Shown: positions 35,292 to 43,684 of the stretch, one piece after another
How the letters are laid out: each line of letters starts with the position of its first letter
How positions within the stretch are numbered: position 1 is the first letter of the stretch
Origin: Lachnospiraceae bacterium
GTDB taxonomy: Bacteria; Bacillota; Clostridia; Lachnospirales; Lachnospiraceae
Assembly: GCA_022652545.1 (NCBI GenBank)
Contig: JALCRM010000012.1
Location: 1-62,626, forward strand
DNA length: 62,626 nt
Direction of reading: 5' to 3'
Position numbers and translations under genes: made by a program
The notes under the pieces: model-generated
Databases searched by the model: none
What the model saw: the letters and a program-made list of their open reading frames with translations, nothing else
What the model was told of the DNA's origin: nothing

Positions 35292-36968
35292 TTGAAAACC
35301 GATATTGAGATCGCACAAAGCTCCCCCATGGAGCCGATCACGGAGATCGCGCGGAAGCTGGGGATCCCGGGAGACGGTATAGATCAGTACGGACCGTACA
35401 AGGGCAAGCTGACTGAAAAATATCTGAAGGAACTGTCGCAGAAAACCGGTAAGCGGGGCAGGCTCATCCTGGTCACGGCTGTCAATCCCACGCCTGCGGG
35501 AGAGGGGAAGACGACCGTGTCCATCGGCTTGGCGGATGCTCTTTCGCTGCTGGGGAAAAAGGCGGTGCTTGCGCTCCGTGAGCCCTCTCTCGGTCCGTGC
35601 TTCGGCATGAAGGGCGGTGCTGCAGGCGGCGGCTACGCGCAGGTCCTGCCCATGGAGGACCTGAACCTGCATTTTACCGGTGATTTCCATGCCATTACGG
35701 CGGCCGACAATCTGCTCGCCGCACTGATCGACAACCACATCCACCAGGGCAATGCGCTCGGCATCGATCCCGCAAGGATCGTGTGGAAACGCTGCGAAGA
35801 CATGAATGACAGGGCGCTGCGACAGATCGTGACAGGTCTCGGCGGCCATGCGAACGGCCCGGTGCGCGAGGACCGGTACGTCATCACGGCAGCCTCCGAG
35901 GTCATGGCGGTCCTGTGCCTGTCCCGCGATCTGCCGGATATGAAAGCCCGTCTCGGCCGCATCGTCATCGGTTACACGTATGACAATACGCCGGTGACGG
36001 CTGCCGACCTGCACGCGGTGGGGGCTATGGCCGCGCTGCTCCGGGATGCCCTGCGCCCCAACCTGGTCCAGACGATAGGCCGCACGCCGGCACTCGTGCA
36101 CGGCGGTCCCTTTGCCAATATCGCGCACGGCTGCAACAGCGTCCGCGCGACATCGGCTGCTCTCGCCATGTCCGACTATACGGTCACGGAAGCCGGCTTC
36201 GGCGCCGACCTCGGGGCCGAGAAGTTTTTTGACATAAAATGCCGCAGTGCAGCCCTGAAACCGGATGCCGCAGTGCTGGTCGTGACGGTCCGCTCCCTCA
36301 AGTACAACGGCGGCGTTCCGAAAAGTGCGCTGGATACGGAAGACACCGGCGCCGTTTCGCGCGGGATCGGGAACCTGGCAAAACATCTTGAAAACATTGC
36401 CAAATTCGGCGTGCCGGTCGTGGTCGCACTGAATGTGCGGACAAGTGACACGCCTGCCGAAAAGGAAGTGATCCGGAGCTTCTGCAGAGAGAAGGGCGTG
36501 CCCTGTGCGCTGACGACGGTCTGGGCCGACGGGGGAAAGGGCGGTATCGAACTGGCACAGGAAGTGCTCCATACCATAGAGACTGTTCCGTCCGGCTTCC
36601 ATGAGCTCTATCCGCTCGAACTGCCGATCCGGGAAAAGATCGCGGCGGTGGCGAAGGAGATCTACGGGGCGGACGGCGTGGACTATACCGCAGACGCCCT
36701 GAAGCAGCTTGCGAGGGCGGAGGCGGAAGGCGCCGGCGGCCTGCCGGTATGCATAGCCAAAACACAGTATTCCCTGACCGATGACCCGAAGCGCCTCGGA
36801 CGCCCCGAGGGCTTCCGCATCACGGTACGGGAAATCTATCTGTCCGCCGGTGCAGGGTTTGTCGTAGCCACGACAGGCGAGATCATGGCCATGCCGGGGC
36901 TGCCAAAAGTACCCGCGGCCTGCAGCATCGATGTGGATGACGACGGCCGGATCACAGGCCTGTTCTAG
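35292..36968 (+). CDS. fhs: Formate-tetrahydrofolate ligase
   Basis: The 558-aa enzyme makes 10-formyl-THF from formate, THF and ATP, feeding purine synthesis and one-carbon flow. Typical features are [18 protein letters not shown] (P-loop), [23 protein letters not shown] and [16 protein letters not shown]. Translation starts at TTG 35292 behind GGAGGAAAG. No other acetogenesis genes are visible, though metF and metH lie further right. Confidence 0.97.
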   Translation: MKTDIEIAQSSPMEPITEIARKLGIPGDGIDQYGPYKGKLTEKYLKELSQKTGKRGRLILVTAVNPTPAGEGKTTVSIGLADALSLLGKKAVLALREPSLGPCFGMKGGAAGGGYAQVLPMEDLNLHFTGDFHAITAADNLLAALIDNHIHQGNALGIDPARIVWKRCEDMNDRALRQIVTGLGGHANGPVREDRYVITAASEVMAVLCLSRDLPDMKARLGRIVIGYTYDNTPVTAADLHAVGAMAALLRDALRPNLVQTIGRTPALVHGGPFANIAHGCNSVRATSAALAMSDYTVTEAGFGADLGAEKFFDIKCRSAALKPDAAVLVVTVRSLKYNGGVPKSALDTEDTGAVSRGIGNLAKHLENIAKFGVPVVVALNVRTSDTPAEKEVIRSFCREKGVPCALTTVWADGGKGGIELAQEVLHTIETVPSGFHELYPLELPIREKIAAVAKEIYGADGVDYTADALKQLARAEAEGAGGLPVCIAKTQYSLTDDPKRLGRPEGFRITVREIYLSAGAGFVVATTGEIMAMPGLPKVPAACSIDVDDDGRITGLF

Positions 36969-36980
36969 GGAGGAACGGAA

Positions 36981-37823
36981 ATGCCGAAATATCGTATCGG
37001 TGTGCGGGCGCACGATTACGGAAAACTGAGACCGGAGCAGCTGATGGAGGCGATCGCAAAGGATGGCTGGGAAGGCGTTCAGCTGGCGATGCCGAAGGCT
37101 ATAGCCGGGGTCGAAAGCTTCGGGGAAGTGGATGCAGACATCACCGAAAAGGTCAGGAGAGCGGCAGAAAGGTACGGGGAGAGGATCTTCGTGCTGGGTG
37201 TATACGTAGATCTTGGACAGGCGGATGAGATCATGAGAAAGGCGGCGGTAAAGACATTTCTCAGCCAGCTGTCCTGTGCAAAAGCGCTCGGGGCCGCCTG
37301 CATCGGAAGCGAAACGACAAACTGGATGCAGCAGCCTGCCGGGACAACCAGACAGCAGGGCCTGCGCCAGGTCATCAGGAGTATGGAGGAAATTCTTCCG
37401 GAAGCAGACCGCCTCGGTGTTACCGTGGCGCTCGAAGCCGGCTATGAACATACGATGAACACGCCGGAGGCTGTAAAGGAGATACTTGCCTCCCTGCCGG
37501 GAAATCACATCAGAATGATTTTTGATCCAGGCAACCTGCTGGGACCGGAATGGATGGATCAGCAGGAAAAACTGTTCGCGCAGGCTATGGAAGCCTACGG
37601 AGACAAAATTCTCGTAGTCCATGCCAAAGGCATGCGCATTGCGAAGGACGGGAGGAGGACAGCCTGCCCGTTTTCGGCCGGGGAGATCGATTATGCAGCG
37701 ATCCGGAGGGTGATGCGTGATCTTCCGCAGGAAGAGATCCTCGTGACGAGGGAGGAAGCGCTGCCCGCCATAGCGGGTGAAGAGATCGCATTCATGAAGT
37801 ATTGGTTCCGGGAGGAGCGGTAA
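36981..37823 (+). CDS. Sugar phosphate isomerase/epimerase-like TIM-barrel protein
   Basis: The 280-aa protein belongs to the xylose isomerase-like AP_endonuc_2 fold. Metal ligand candidates include Glu in VALEAGYEHT, Asp in MIFDPGNLLG and His in VVHAKGM. It sits 12 bases after fhs and one base before a CE12 acetylesterase gene, so it probably belongs to the pectin locus and may isomerise or epimerise a released sugar or uronate. The substrate cannot be inferred. Confidence 0.82.
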   Translation: MPKYRIGVRAHDYGKLRPEQLMEAIAKDGWEGVQLAMPKAIAGVESFGEVDADITEKVRRAAERYGERIFVLGVYVDLGQADEIMRKAAVKTFLSQLSCAKALGAACIGSETTNWMQQPAGTTRQQGLRQVIRSMEEILPEADRLGVTVALEAGYEHTMNTPEAVKEILASLPGNHIRMIFDPGNLLGPEWMDQQEKLFAQAMEAYGDKILVVHAKGMRIAKDGRRTACPFSAGEIDYAAIRRVMRDLPQEEILVTREEALPAIAGEEIAFMKYWFREER

Positions 37824-37824
37824 G

Positions 37825-38571
37825 ATGTCTGCAAAGATGACCATTTGGCTGGCGGGGGACTCAATCGTGCAAAGCTACGGGAAGGACCGCTTCCCGCAGA
37901 AGGGCTGGGGACAGGAACTGGTGTCCTTTTTTCGCAACGGCGGTCAGACCGCCGTTCCTGCGGATCCGAATTTTCCGGAAGCCATGCGCTATGAAGCCGG
38001 AGATGTAACGATCGAGAACCGTGCCAAAATGATGCGAAGCACGAAGACGTTTCTTAAAGAAGGAAGACTGGAGCCGATCCGGACAGGTATTAAACAGGGT
38101 GACTGGCTTCTCATGCAGTTCGGGCATAACGATGCCTGCAGGGAGAAGACGGAACGATACTGTACGCTCTCCGAATATCGGCAAAACCTGATGACTTTTA
38201 TCGAAGCGGCAAGATCGCACGGGGCTTTTCCGGTTCTTGTGACGCCGACCGCGATGCGTATTTTCGACGACGGGGGGAAGGTGCCCTTTGCTTTTTCAGA
38301 CTACCGGAAGGAAATGCTCTCGCTTTCCTCCGAGGAAGATGTCCTGCTCATCGATCTGGGGGCGCTTACCAGGGAACTGGTGGAAAAACAGGGGCCGGAG
38401 CGCAGCCGGGAACTGTACCTTCACCTGGAAAAGGGCCGCTATCCGGCATTTCCGGAAGGCGTGGAGGACGATGCGCATCTTTCCGGCGCAGGAGCAAGGG
38501 CTTTCGCCGGATTTGTCGCAGGAGCGCTGCGAAACTTTTCCGATTTCCCTTCGGAGTGCCTTGCAGTCTGA
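37825..38571 (+). CDS. Rhamnogalacturonan acetylesterase-like SGNH hydrolase (CE12 type)
   Basis: The 248-aa SGNH hydrolase has WLAGDSIVQSYG (catalytic Ser in GDS), IENRAK, the block III MQFGHND and a C-terminal Asp-x-x-His, DAHLSGAGA. This is the CE12 pattern that removes acetyl groups from rhamnogalacturonan or pectin fragments. There is no signal peptide, so it should work in the cytoplasm. Its last 133 bases overlap the 3' end of the convergent AraC gene. Confidence 0.87.
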   Translation: MSAKMTIWLAGDSIVQSYGKDRFPQKGWGQELVSFFRNGGQTAVPADPNFPEAMRYEAGDVTIENRAKMMRSTKTFLKEGRLEPIRTGIKQGDWLLMQFGHNDACREKTERYCTLSEYRQNLMTFIEAARSHGAFPVLVTPTAMRIFDDGGKVPFAFSDYRKEMLSLSSEEDVLLIDLGALTRELVEKQGPERSRELYLHLEKGRYPAFPEGVEDDAHLSGAGARAFAGFVAGALRNFSDFPSECLAV

Positions 38572-39512
38572 TCCTGTGGGTCCCGTTCCTTTTCAGGAGG
38601 CGGCGTAAGCCAGCCGCTGTATTTCAGTATGGAAATATCGCGTCCGCCGCCCATTGATTTTCTCCATTTGGTCGGTGCGACGCCGATCTCCATAAAATGC
38701 CGGTTGAAGCTGGAAAGAGTGCGGAAACCTACCATTTCGGAAATCGTGAGCACGGAATAGTTTGTCATGCAGAGCAGGGAACAGGCTTTGAGGATACGCG
38801 TGTGGTTCAGATACTCCAGCGCGCCTGTGCCGACTGTTTTGCGAAAAACGGATCGAAAATGGGACGGGCTCATGCCGCACTGGTCTGCCAGCATGTCGAT
38901 CGTAAAATCTTCGTTAAAATGTGAGTTGATATAGTTCAGAGCGGGTGCGACGCTGATCGTTCCCGGAGAACGCGAGGAACTGTGCGCAGAACTCCGCATG
39001 AGGTTCGTCATGAAGGCGAGAAAAAGGCCGCGTACAGATATCTCATAATTCAGCGCTTTTCCGGTCATTTCCTCAATCATTGCCTTTACCAGCGGCACGG
39101 CGCGTTCGTCATCTTTCTGCCGGATCACCCGGTAATTTCCGTAGAGCAGTTTCTTGAAGAGCTGTGAATTCGGCAGCTTGTCGATGGGGAAAAAAGGCCG
39201 CAGCAGTTCATCCGGGTCAACGAAGAGATAACTCCATTTGCTGGCAGTACCCCGGTCCGACCAGGTGGTATGGGGGACATCTCCGGATATGAAAGTCACA
39301 TCACCCATACGGAAAGGGATCTGCACATTCGGAAAAGCCAGGATACCGCTGTCGCTTTCGCAGATCCCTATTTCAACGCAGTTATGAAAGTGCAGAACAC
39401 CGGAGGGAATATCGGAGATCTTCCAGTTTTCCCCCTGCAGCACAAAGATCGGGCAATGCGCCGGAAGATCGTAGTTTCGGTATTCAACAACAGCATGCGC
39501 CTTTCTGCCCAT
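38439..39512 (-). CDS. AraC-family regulator of the pectin locus
   Basis: The 357-aa protein has an N-terminal cupin-like sensor domain (HFHNCVEIGICESDSG, then GDVTFISGDVPHTTWS) and two C-terminal HTH motifs (FTIDMLADQCGMSPSHFRSVFRKTVG and YSVLTISEMVGFRTLSSFNRHF). The domain ends near KYSGWLTPP, but the frame continues about 50 Pro/Ala/Ser-rich residues over the 3' end of the acetylesterase gene. The start at 39512 has GGGAAAGGG 8 bases upstream; ATG 39542 has none. It is divergent from the ABC importer and probably activates it in response to an oligosaccharide. Confidence 0.9.
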   Translation of the reverse strand: MGRKAHAVVEYRNYDLPAHCPIFVLQGENWKISDIPSGVLHFHNCVEIGICESDSGILAFPNVQIPFRMGDVTFISGDVPHTTWSDRGTASKWSYLFVDPDELLRPFFPIDKLPNSQLFKKLLYGNYRVIRQKDDERAVPLVKAMIEEMTGKALNYEISVRGLFLAFMTNLMRSSAHSSSRSPGTISVAPALNYINSHFNEDFTIDMLADQCGMSPSHFRSVFRKTVGTGALEYLNHTRILKACSLLCMTNYSVLTISEMVGFRTLSSFNRHFMEIGVAPTKWRKSMGGGRDISILKYSGWLTPPPEKERDPQDQTARHSEGKSEKFRSAPATNPAKALAPAPERCASSSTPSGNAG

Positions 39513-39855
39513 TTCTGTCACCCTTTCCCAAACAGTTGTCATTACTAAGAATAACGCATTTCTTCAACTACCGCCTAAAAACGATGAAAAATGCTTATCT
39601 TTGAGTACTTTGCACAGTATTTCAGATAAAAAACTGTGCAAAAACACCATATATGGAACCGGGAACAATAGTTTCAGGGCAGATTCACAAGACAAAATGG
39701 GACAGACAGGTAACAATCATTAAAATAAACGATCAAAACTGCACGGTTTTATTCAGAAATCAGAGGGACAGCGACAGAGAAAATGCACATACTGTAAGCA
39801 GACAGGGAAACTGATCGTGATCAGTTGCTCCCGTCGGCGGGGAGAGGAGAAAACG
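39513..39855. promoter_or_regulatory. Divergent AraC/ABC-importer control region with inverted repeats
   Basis: This 343-base AT-rich gap separates the AraC gene from the importer operon. It contains a perfect 10-bp inverted repeat, TTTGCACAGT (39609-39618) and ACTGTGCAAA (39633-39642), with a 14-base spacer. It also has a smaller hairpin AAAACT-GCAC-GGTTTT (39735-39750). The first is a good candidate for a regulator site. I could not identify a convincing -35/-10 pair on either strand. Confidence 0.6.
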
Positions 39856-40815
39856 ATGACTTCAGGTCAAAAACATTCCAGCCAGATGCTCGAAAAACCA
39901 GGTAAAATTCCATTCAAAACGTCTATGAAGCGCAACTGGCGCCTGTACGTTCTGCTCCTGCTTCCGCTGCTGCTGGTCATCATATTCAGCTACGGAACTT
40001 ACCCTTACCTCCGGCTGGTTTTCATGGACTACAAGCCCGCGCTGGGATTTTCAAAGAGCAAGTGGGTAGGCTGGACAACTTTCTATAAGGTTTTTCACGA
40101 TGCCGATTTTCATCGCGCACTCAAGAACACGCTGATCTTCAATGTGCTGGATCTCGCACTCAGCTTTCCGATGCCCATTATCCTGGCTCTTATGCTGAAC
40201 GAGATCAGATTTGTACATTTCAAGAAGGCTTCGCAGACGATCCTGTATCTGCCACATTTCCTTTCCTGGGTCATTATCGGCAATGTCGCCTATGCGATGT
40301 TCCGCCCCAGCACCGGCCTCTTCAATATGTTCCTCACAAACATCGGCGCCATCACGCAGGGAATTCCGTTCCTGACGGAAAAGAACCACTGGGCAGTCGC
40401 CTATCTGCTCATCGGTGTCTGGCAGAGCATGGGGTGGGGCTCCATTATTTATCTTGCCGCGATCACGAGCATAGATTCAGAACTCTATGAAGCCGCAATG
40501 ATCGACGGCGCCAACCGTTGGAAACGGATGCTCCACATCACGCTTCCCTGCATCAGGGGAACGATCGTGACACTTCTAATCATGAATCTCGGCAAACTGA
40601 TGAGCAGCAACTTCGAGCGGCTGCAGGCATTAGGCAACACGGAGGTCCGCTCCTATCAGTACCAGCTTTCGATCTATATTTTTGAGAAAGGCCTGAGTAA
40701 CGGCAACTTCAGCAAGGCAACGGCCGTCGGCCTGTTTCAGTCCCTGATCGGTCTCCTGCTTGTCCTCGCCGCAGACCGGATCGCCAAGGCACTGGGAGAG
40801 GAGGGACTGCTCTGA
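39856..40815 (+). CDS. Sugar ABC transporter permease, LplB/YteP-like
   Basis: The 319-aa CUT1-type permease has six transmembrane helices and the EAA-like loop EAAMIDGANRWKRMLHITLPCIRG. It matches LplB/YteP permeases that import complex oligosaccharides, including RG-I disaccharides in Bacillus. ATG 39856 follows GAGAGGAGA; an earlier ATG at 39817 lacks a site. It overlaps the next gene by TGATG. As is usual for this group, no dedicated ATPase gene is present; a shared MsmX-like ATPase elsewhere is expected. Confidence 0.92.
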   Translation: MTSGQKHSSQMLEKPGKIPFKTSMKRNWRLYVLLLLPLLLVIIFSYGTYPYLRLVFMDYKPALGFSKSKWVGWTTFYKVFHDADFHRALKNTLIFNVLDLALSFPMPIILALMLNEIRFVHFKKASQTILYLPHFLSWVIIGNVAYAMFRPSTGLFNMFLTNIGAITQGIPFLTEKNHWAVAYLLIGVWQSMGWGSIIYLAAITSIDSELYEAAMIDGANRWKRMLHITLPCIRGTIVTLLIMNLGKLMSSNFERLQALGNTEVRSYQYQLSIYIFEKGLSNGNFSKATAVGLFQSLIGLLLVLAADRIAKALGEEGLL

Positions 40816-41735
40816 TGCTTAAAAAAAGTACGAAAGGCGAGAACATTTCCGAAGACAACAGCCGCGCGATCGAACGTTTTGGCGGTATGGACATCTTCAT
40901 CGTCGTATTTATTTCGCTGCTGTGCCTGACATGCATTCTGCCGTTCCTGCACCTGATGGCCAAGTCTATATCGGCGAATCAGTTCGTGATCGCAAAGAAG
41001 GTCTATTTCTGGCCGCGCGGCCTGACCTTCGCAGCCTATCAATCGATCTTCAAGGACGGTTCGCTGGTTTATTCCATGGTATACAGCGTCGGGGTAACGC
41101 TGGTCTTCACCTTCCTTGGCATGGTTGCCTGCATCTGCGCATCCTATGCCCTCTCGAGAAAATCACTCAGGGGCAGGCCGGTATTTACTTTTCTGCTGAT
41201 GTTCCCCATGTACTTCAGCGCAGGACTGATCCCGAGCTACCTGCTGTACCATCAGCTGCACATGCTAGATACGGTATGGGTGCTGATCCTGCCGCTTATT
41301 TATTCGCCATACAATATGCTGATCATGAAGACATATTTTCAGTCGAATGTTTCGGAATCGCTGATCGAATCGGCATATCTGGACGGCGCCAATGATTTTC
41401 AGATCCTCTGGAAGATCATTCTGCCGCTCTCGAAGCCCATCATGGCCACGATTGCTCTGTTCTACGCCGTAGGCCGTTGGAATTCATACGGGGACAATAT
41501 GTACTTCATCAAGGAAAACAGTCTGAAGATGGTGCAGTACAAGCTGTATCAGATGGTTTCTTCCGCGGCAGAAGCACAGACGACTGCCCTCGCGGAATCG
41601 GCGGCCGTCACCAGCACACCGGAAGTTCTGCAGGCAGCGGCAGTCATGTTTGTCACGATCCCGATCATCATCGTGTATCCTTTCCTGCAGAAGTATTTTG
41701 TCAAAGGTGCGATGGTCGGAGCGGTCAAAGGCTGA
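40815..41735 (+). CDS. Sugar ABC transporter permease, LplC/YtcP-like
   Basis: The 306-aa partner permease of the CUT1 family has six helices and the EAA motif ESAYLDGANDFQILWKIILPLSKP. It forms the membrane channel with the preceding LplB-like protein. The two genes share one base. Confidence 0.92.
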   Translation: MLKKSTKGENISEDNSRAIERFGGMDIFIVVFISLLCLTCILPFLHLMAKSISANQFVIAKKVYFWPRGLTFAAYQSIFKDGSLVYSMVYSVGVTLVFTFLGMVACICASYALSRKSLRGRPVFTFLLMFPMYFSAGLIPSYLLYHQLHMLDTVWVLILPLIYSPYNMLIMKTYFQSNVSESLIESAYLDGANDFQILWKIILPLSKPIMATIALFYAVGRWNSYGDNMYFIKENSLKMVQYKLYQMVSSAAEAQTTALAESAAVTSTPEVLQAAAVMFVTIPIIIVYPFLQKYFVKGAMVGAVKG

Positions 41736-41815
41736 TCGGTAAAGTGCTTTACATTTCGCTTTCATAAAACGGCGGAATGAGATAGAGTTCATTTTTTCCT
41801 AAAGGAGGGAAAGGT

Positions 41816-43594
41816 ATGAAGAAGAATTTAGCAAGTAAGGAGCTTGTGTGCATCATGGCAGCGACCATGGCAGCAGGTCTCCTGGCGGGCTGCGGAAGCG
41901 GCGCCGGTTCCGAAACGGCGGCAACGAGCAGTGCAGCGGCAACATCGGCGGCAGCGGCGGCGACGAGCGCTCCGGCAGCGGCTGCTACGAGCGAAGCTGC
42001 AGCGGCGGCGACCAGTGCGGCAGCTTCGGCTTCCGGATCGGGCGTCGACAGTTTTGTCCCCTTTGCAGACAAGGTCACCCTGCAGATCCCTGTTTATGAC
42101 AGAGGGAAAGAGGGCATTCCGCAGGTCGATGACAACTACTGGACCAAGTGGGTACAGTCTCAGTTCGGGGATAAGTACAACATCACGGTAAAGTATGTGC
42201 CGATCACCCGTTCGGATGTTATGACCGATTACGCGAATCTGGCTGCGGCTTCGAATCTTCCTACGATGCTGATGGAATATGACTATCCTAAGCTGGCACA
42301 GTGGGCAAATGACGGCTATCTTGCCACCGTGGACATGGATCAGTTCAAGACGGTCGCACCCACTTATTATCAGAGCATGGAAGATAACAACGTTCTTCCG
42401 TACAGTTCCATGAACGGCGAAAATTACTTCGTAATGGGCAAGAGCATGTATTATGACACCGTTCCCACATGGCAGGTCTTTGTACGTATGGACTGGCTGC
42501 GCAAGATCGGTTACGACCACGTGCCCGTAACGCGTGCCGAGCAGGTAGATGCCTTTAAGAAGATGCAGGATCAGGGTATCTGCAAACATCCGCTGGCTTC
42601 CTATGAATCCATGGTCACAGGCCTCGGCGCCGACCAGAACTACAACTTCCGTGAATTCCCCGAAGATGAAGAGAACTGGGCAAAATATTCATCGATCATG
42701 GTATATGCACTCGGAGAAGACTGGGACAAAGCGCTTCTGAAGAGAGAAAACGAAAATTACAACCTGGGCTTCCTTGATCCCGAGTATTACATCAACGATG
42801 CGGATGCCGCCAATGCCAAATTCATCAATGGCGAGGGCTATTGCTGGGGCGGCTATATCTCCAATACGATGCCGGTGCTGAGTTCCTTCTATGAAGCCAA
42901 TCCGGATGCGGAGCTGGCGATCCAGCCCTGGCCCACGGAAGATGATACGGAAGGCGGCACCACGAGGGGCTTCCGTTCCAACAGTCCGTTCGGCATGATC
43001 GTGGGCTTTTCTTCCCAGGCGACTCCGGACGAGGTCAAAGCAGCTGAGATGTTCCTTGAGTGGCTGTCACAGCCCGATAACCTCTTCACCATGCAGTGGG
43101 GCATTGAAGGCCAGAACTTTAATTATGACGACAGCAAGACGCCTGTTACCGTAGCGGATTACACCGGCGAATCTCAGATGGGCTACAACAACAACCAGGA
43201 TTACTGGAGCTTCATCACGAACCTTCGTTCTCTCGGCTCCGCTGAAAAGGATCTTGTTTCCCAGCTTCCCACCGGACTTCCGGATGATTTCTCCCAGGAG
43301 GTACTGGACTATTACAATGCGAGACTGGATGCATCTAAAGCAGGCCTGTCGATCGTCGATCCGATCTATACGGTAGCAATCGATGCCGAGACCGAAAACA
43401 GCGGTTCGCTGCTTGAGCTTTACAAGGAATATCGCAATAAGATCGTCATGGCAAAGACGGCTGATTTTGAATCCACATACAAGGAACTGTCTCAGCAGTA
43501 TCTGGATGCCGGCTATCAGAGCATCGTAGATGAAAGAGACCAGGCTTATAAGGATGGCAACTGCTCAAAACTGGCAGACAATCAGAAGAAGTAA
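41816..43594 (+). CDS. Oligosaccharide-binding lipoprotein of the ABC importer (LplA-like)
   Basis: The 592-aa lipoprotein has a signal peptide ending in the lipobox LLAGC (Cys26), then an Ala/Thr/Ser linker of about 50 residues, then a large family 1 solute-binding domain of the size seen with LplB/LplC permeases. It captures the substrate outside the cell and delivers it to the permeases. The ribosome binding site AAAGGAGGG is strong. A terminator-like hairpin follows the gene. Confidence 0.92.
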   Translation: MKKNLASKELVCIMAATMAAGLLAGCGSGAGSETAATSSAAATSAAAAATSAPAAAATSEAAAAATSAAASASGSGVDSFVPFADKVTLQIPVYDRGKEGIPQVDDNYWTKWVQSQFGDKYNITVKYVPITRSDVMTDYANLAAASNLPTMLMEYDYPKLAQWANDGYLATVDMDQFKTVAPTYYQSMEDNNVLPYSSMNGENYFVMGKSMYYDTVPTWQVFVRMDWLRKIGYDHVPVTRAEQVDAFKKMQDQGICKHPLASYESMVTGLGADQNYNFREFPEDEENWAKYSSIMVYALGEDWDKALLKRENENYNLGFLDPEYYINDADAANAKFINGEGYCWGGYISNTMPVLSSFYEANPDAELAIQPWPTEDDTEGGTTRGFRSNSPFGMIVGFSSQATPDEVKAAEMFLEWLSQPDNLFTMQWGIEGQNFNYDDSKTPVTVADYTGESQMGYNNNQDYWSFITNLRSLGSAEKDLVSQLPTGLPDDFSQEVLDYYNARLDASKAGLSIVDPIYTVAIDAETENSGSLLELYKEYRNKIVMAKTADFESTYKELSQQYLDAGYQSIVDERDQAYKDGNCSKLADNQKK

Positions 43595-43624
43595 CTTTCG
43601 GCTTTCAGAATAGTAAATCAGCGG

Positions 43625-43665
43625 AAATGGAGGACGTGTTCTCGTCGGATGCGCCCTCCATTTTT
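43625..43665 (+). terminator. Intra-operon terminator or attenuator between binding protein and GH112
   Basis: TGGAGG (43628-43633) pairs with CCTCCA (43655-43660), extended by AAA/TTT and followed by five T residues. It sits in a 90-base gap inside what otherwise reads as one operon, which would let the importer be made in excess of the enzymes. Confidence 0.75.
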
Positions 43666-43684
43666 ATAGAAAGGGGTAGTTGCA

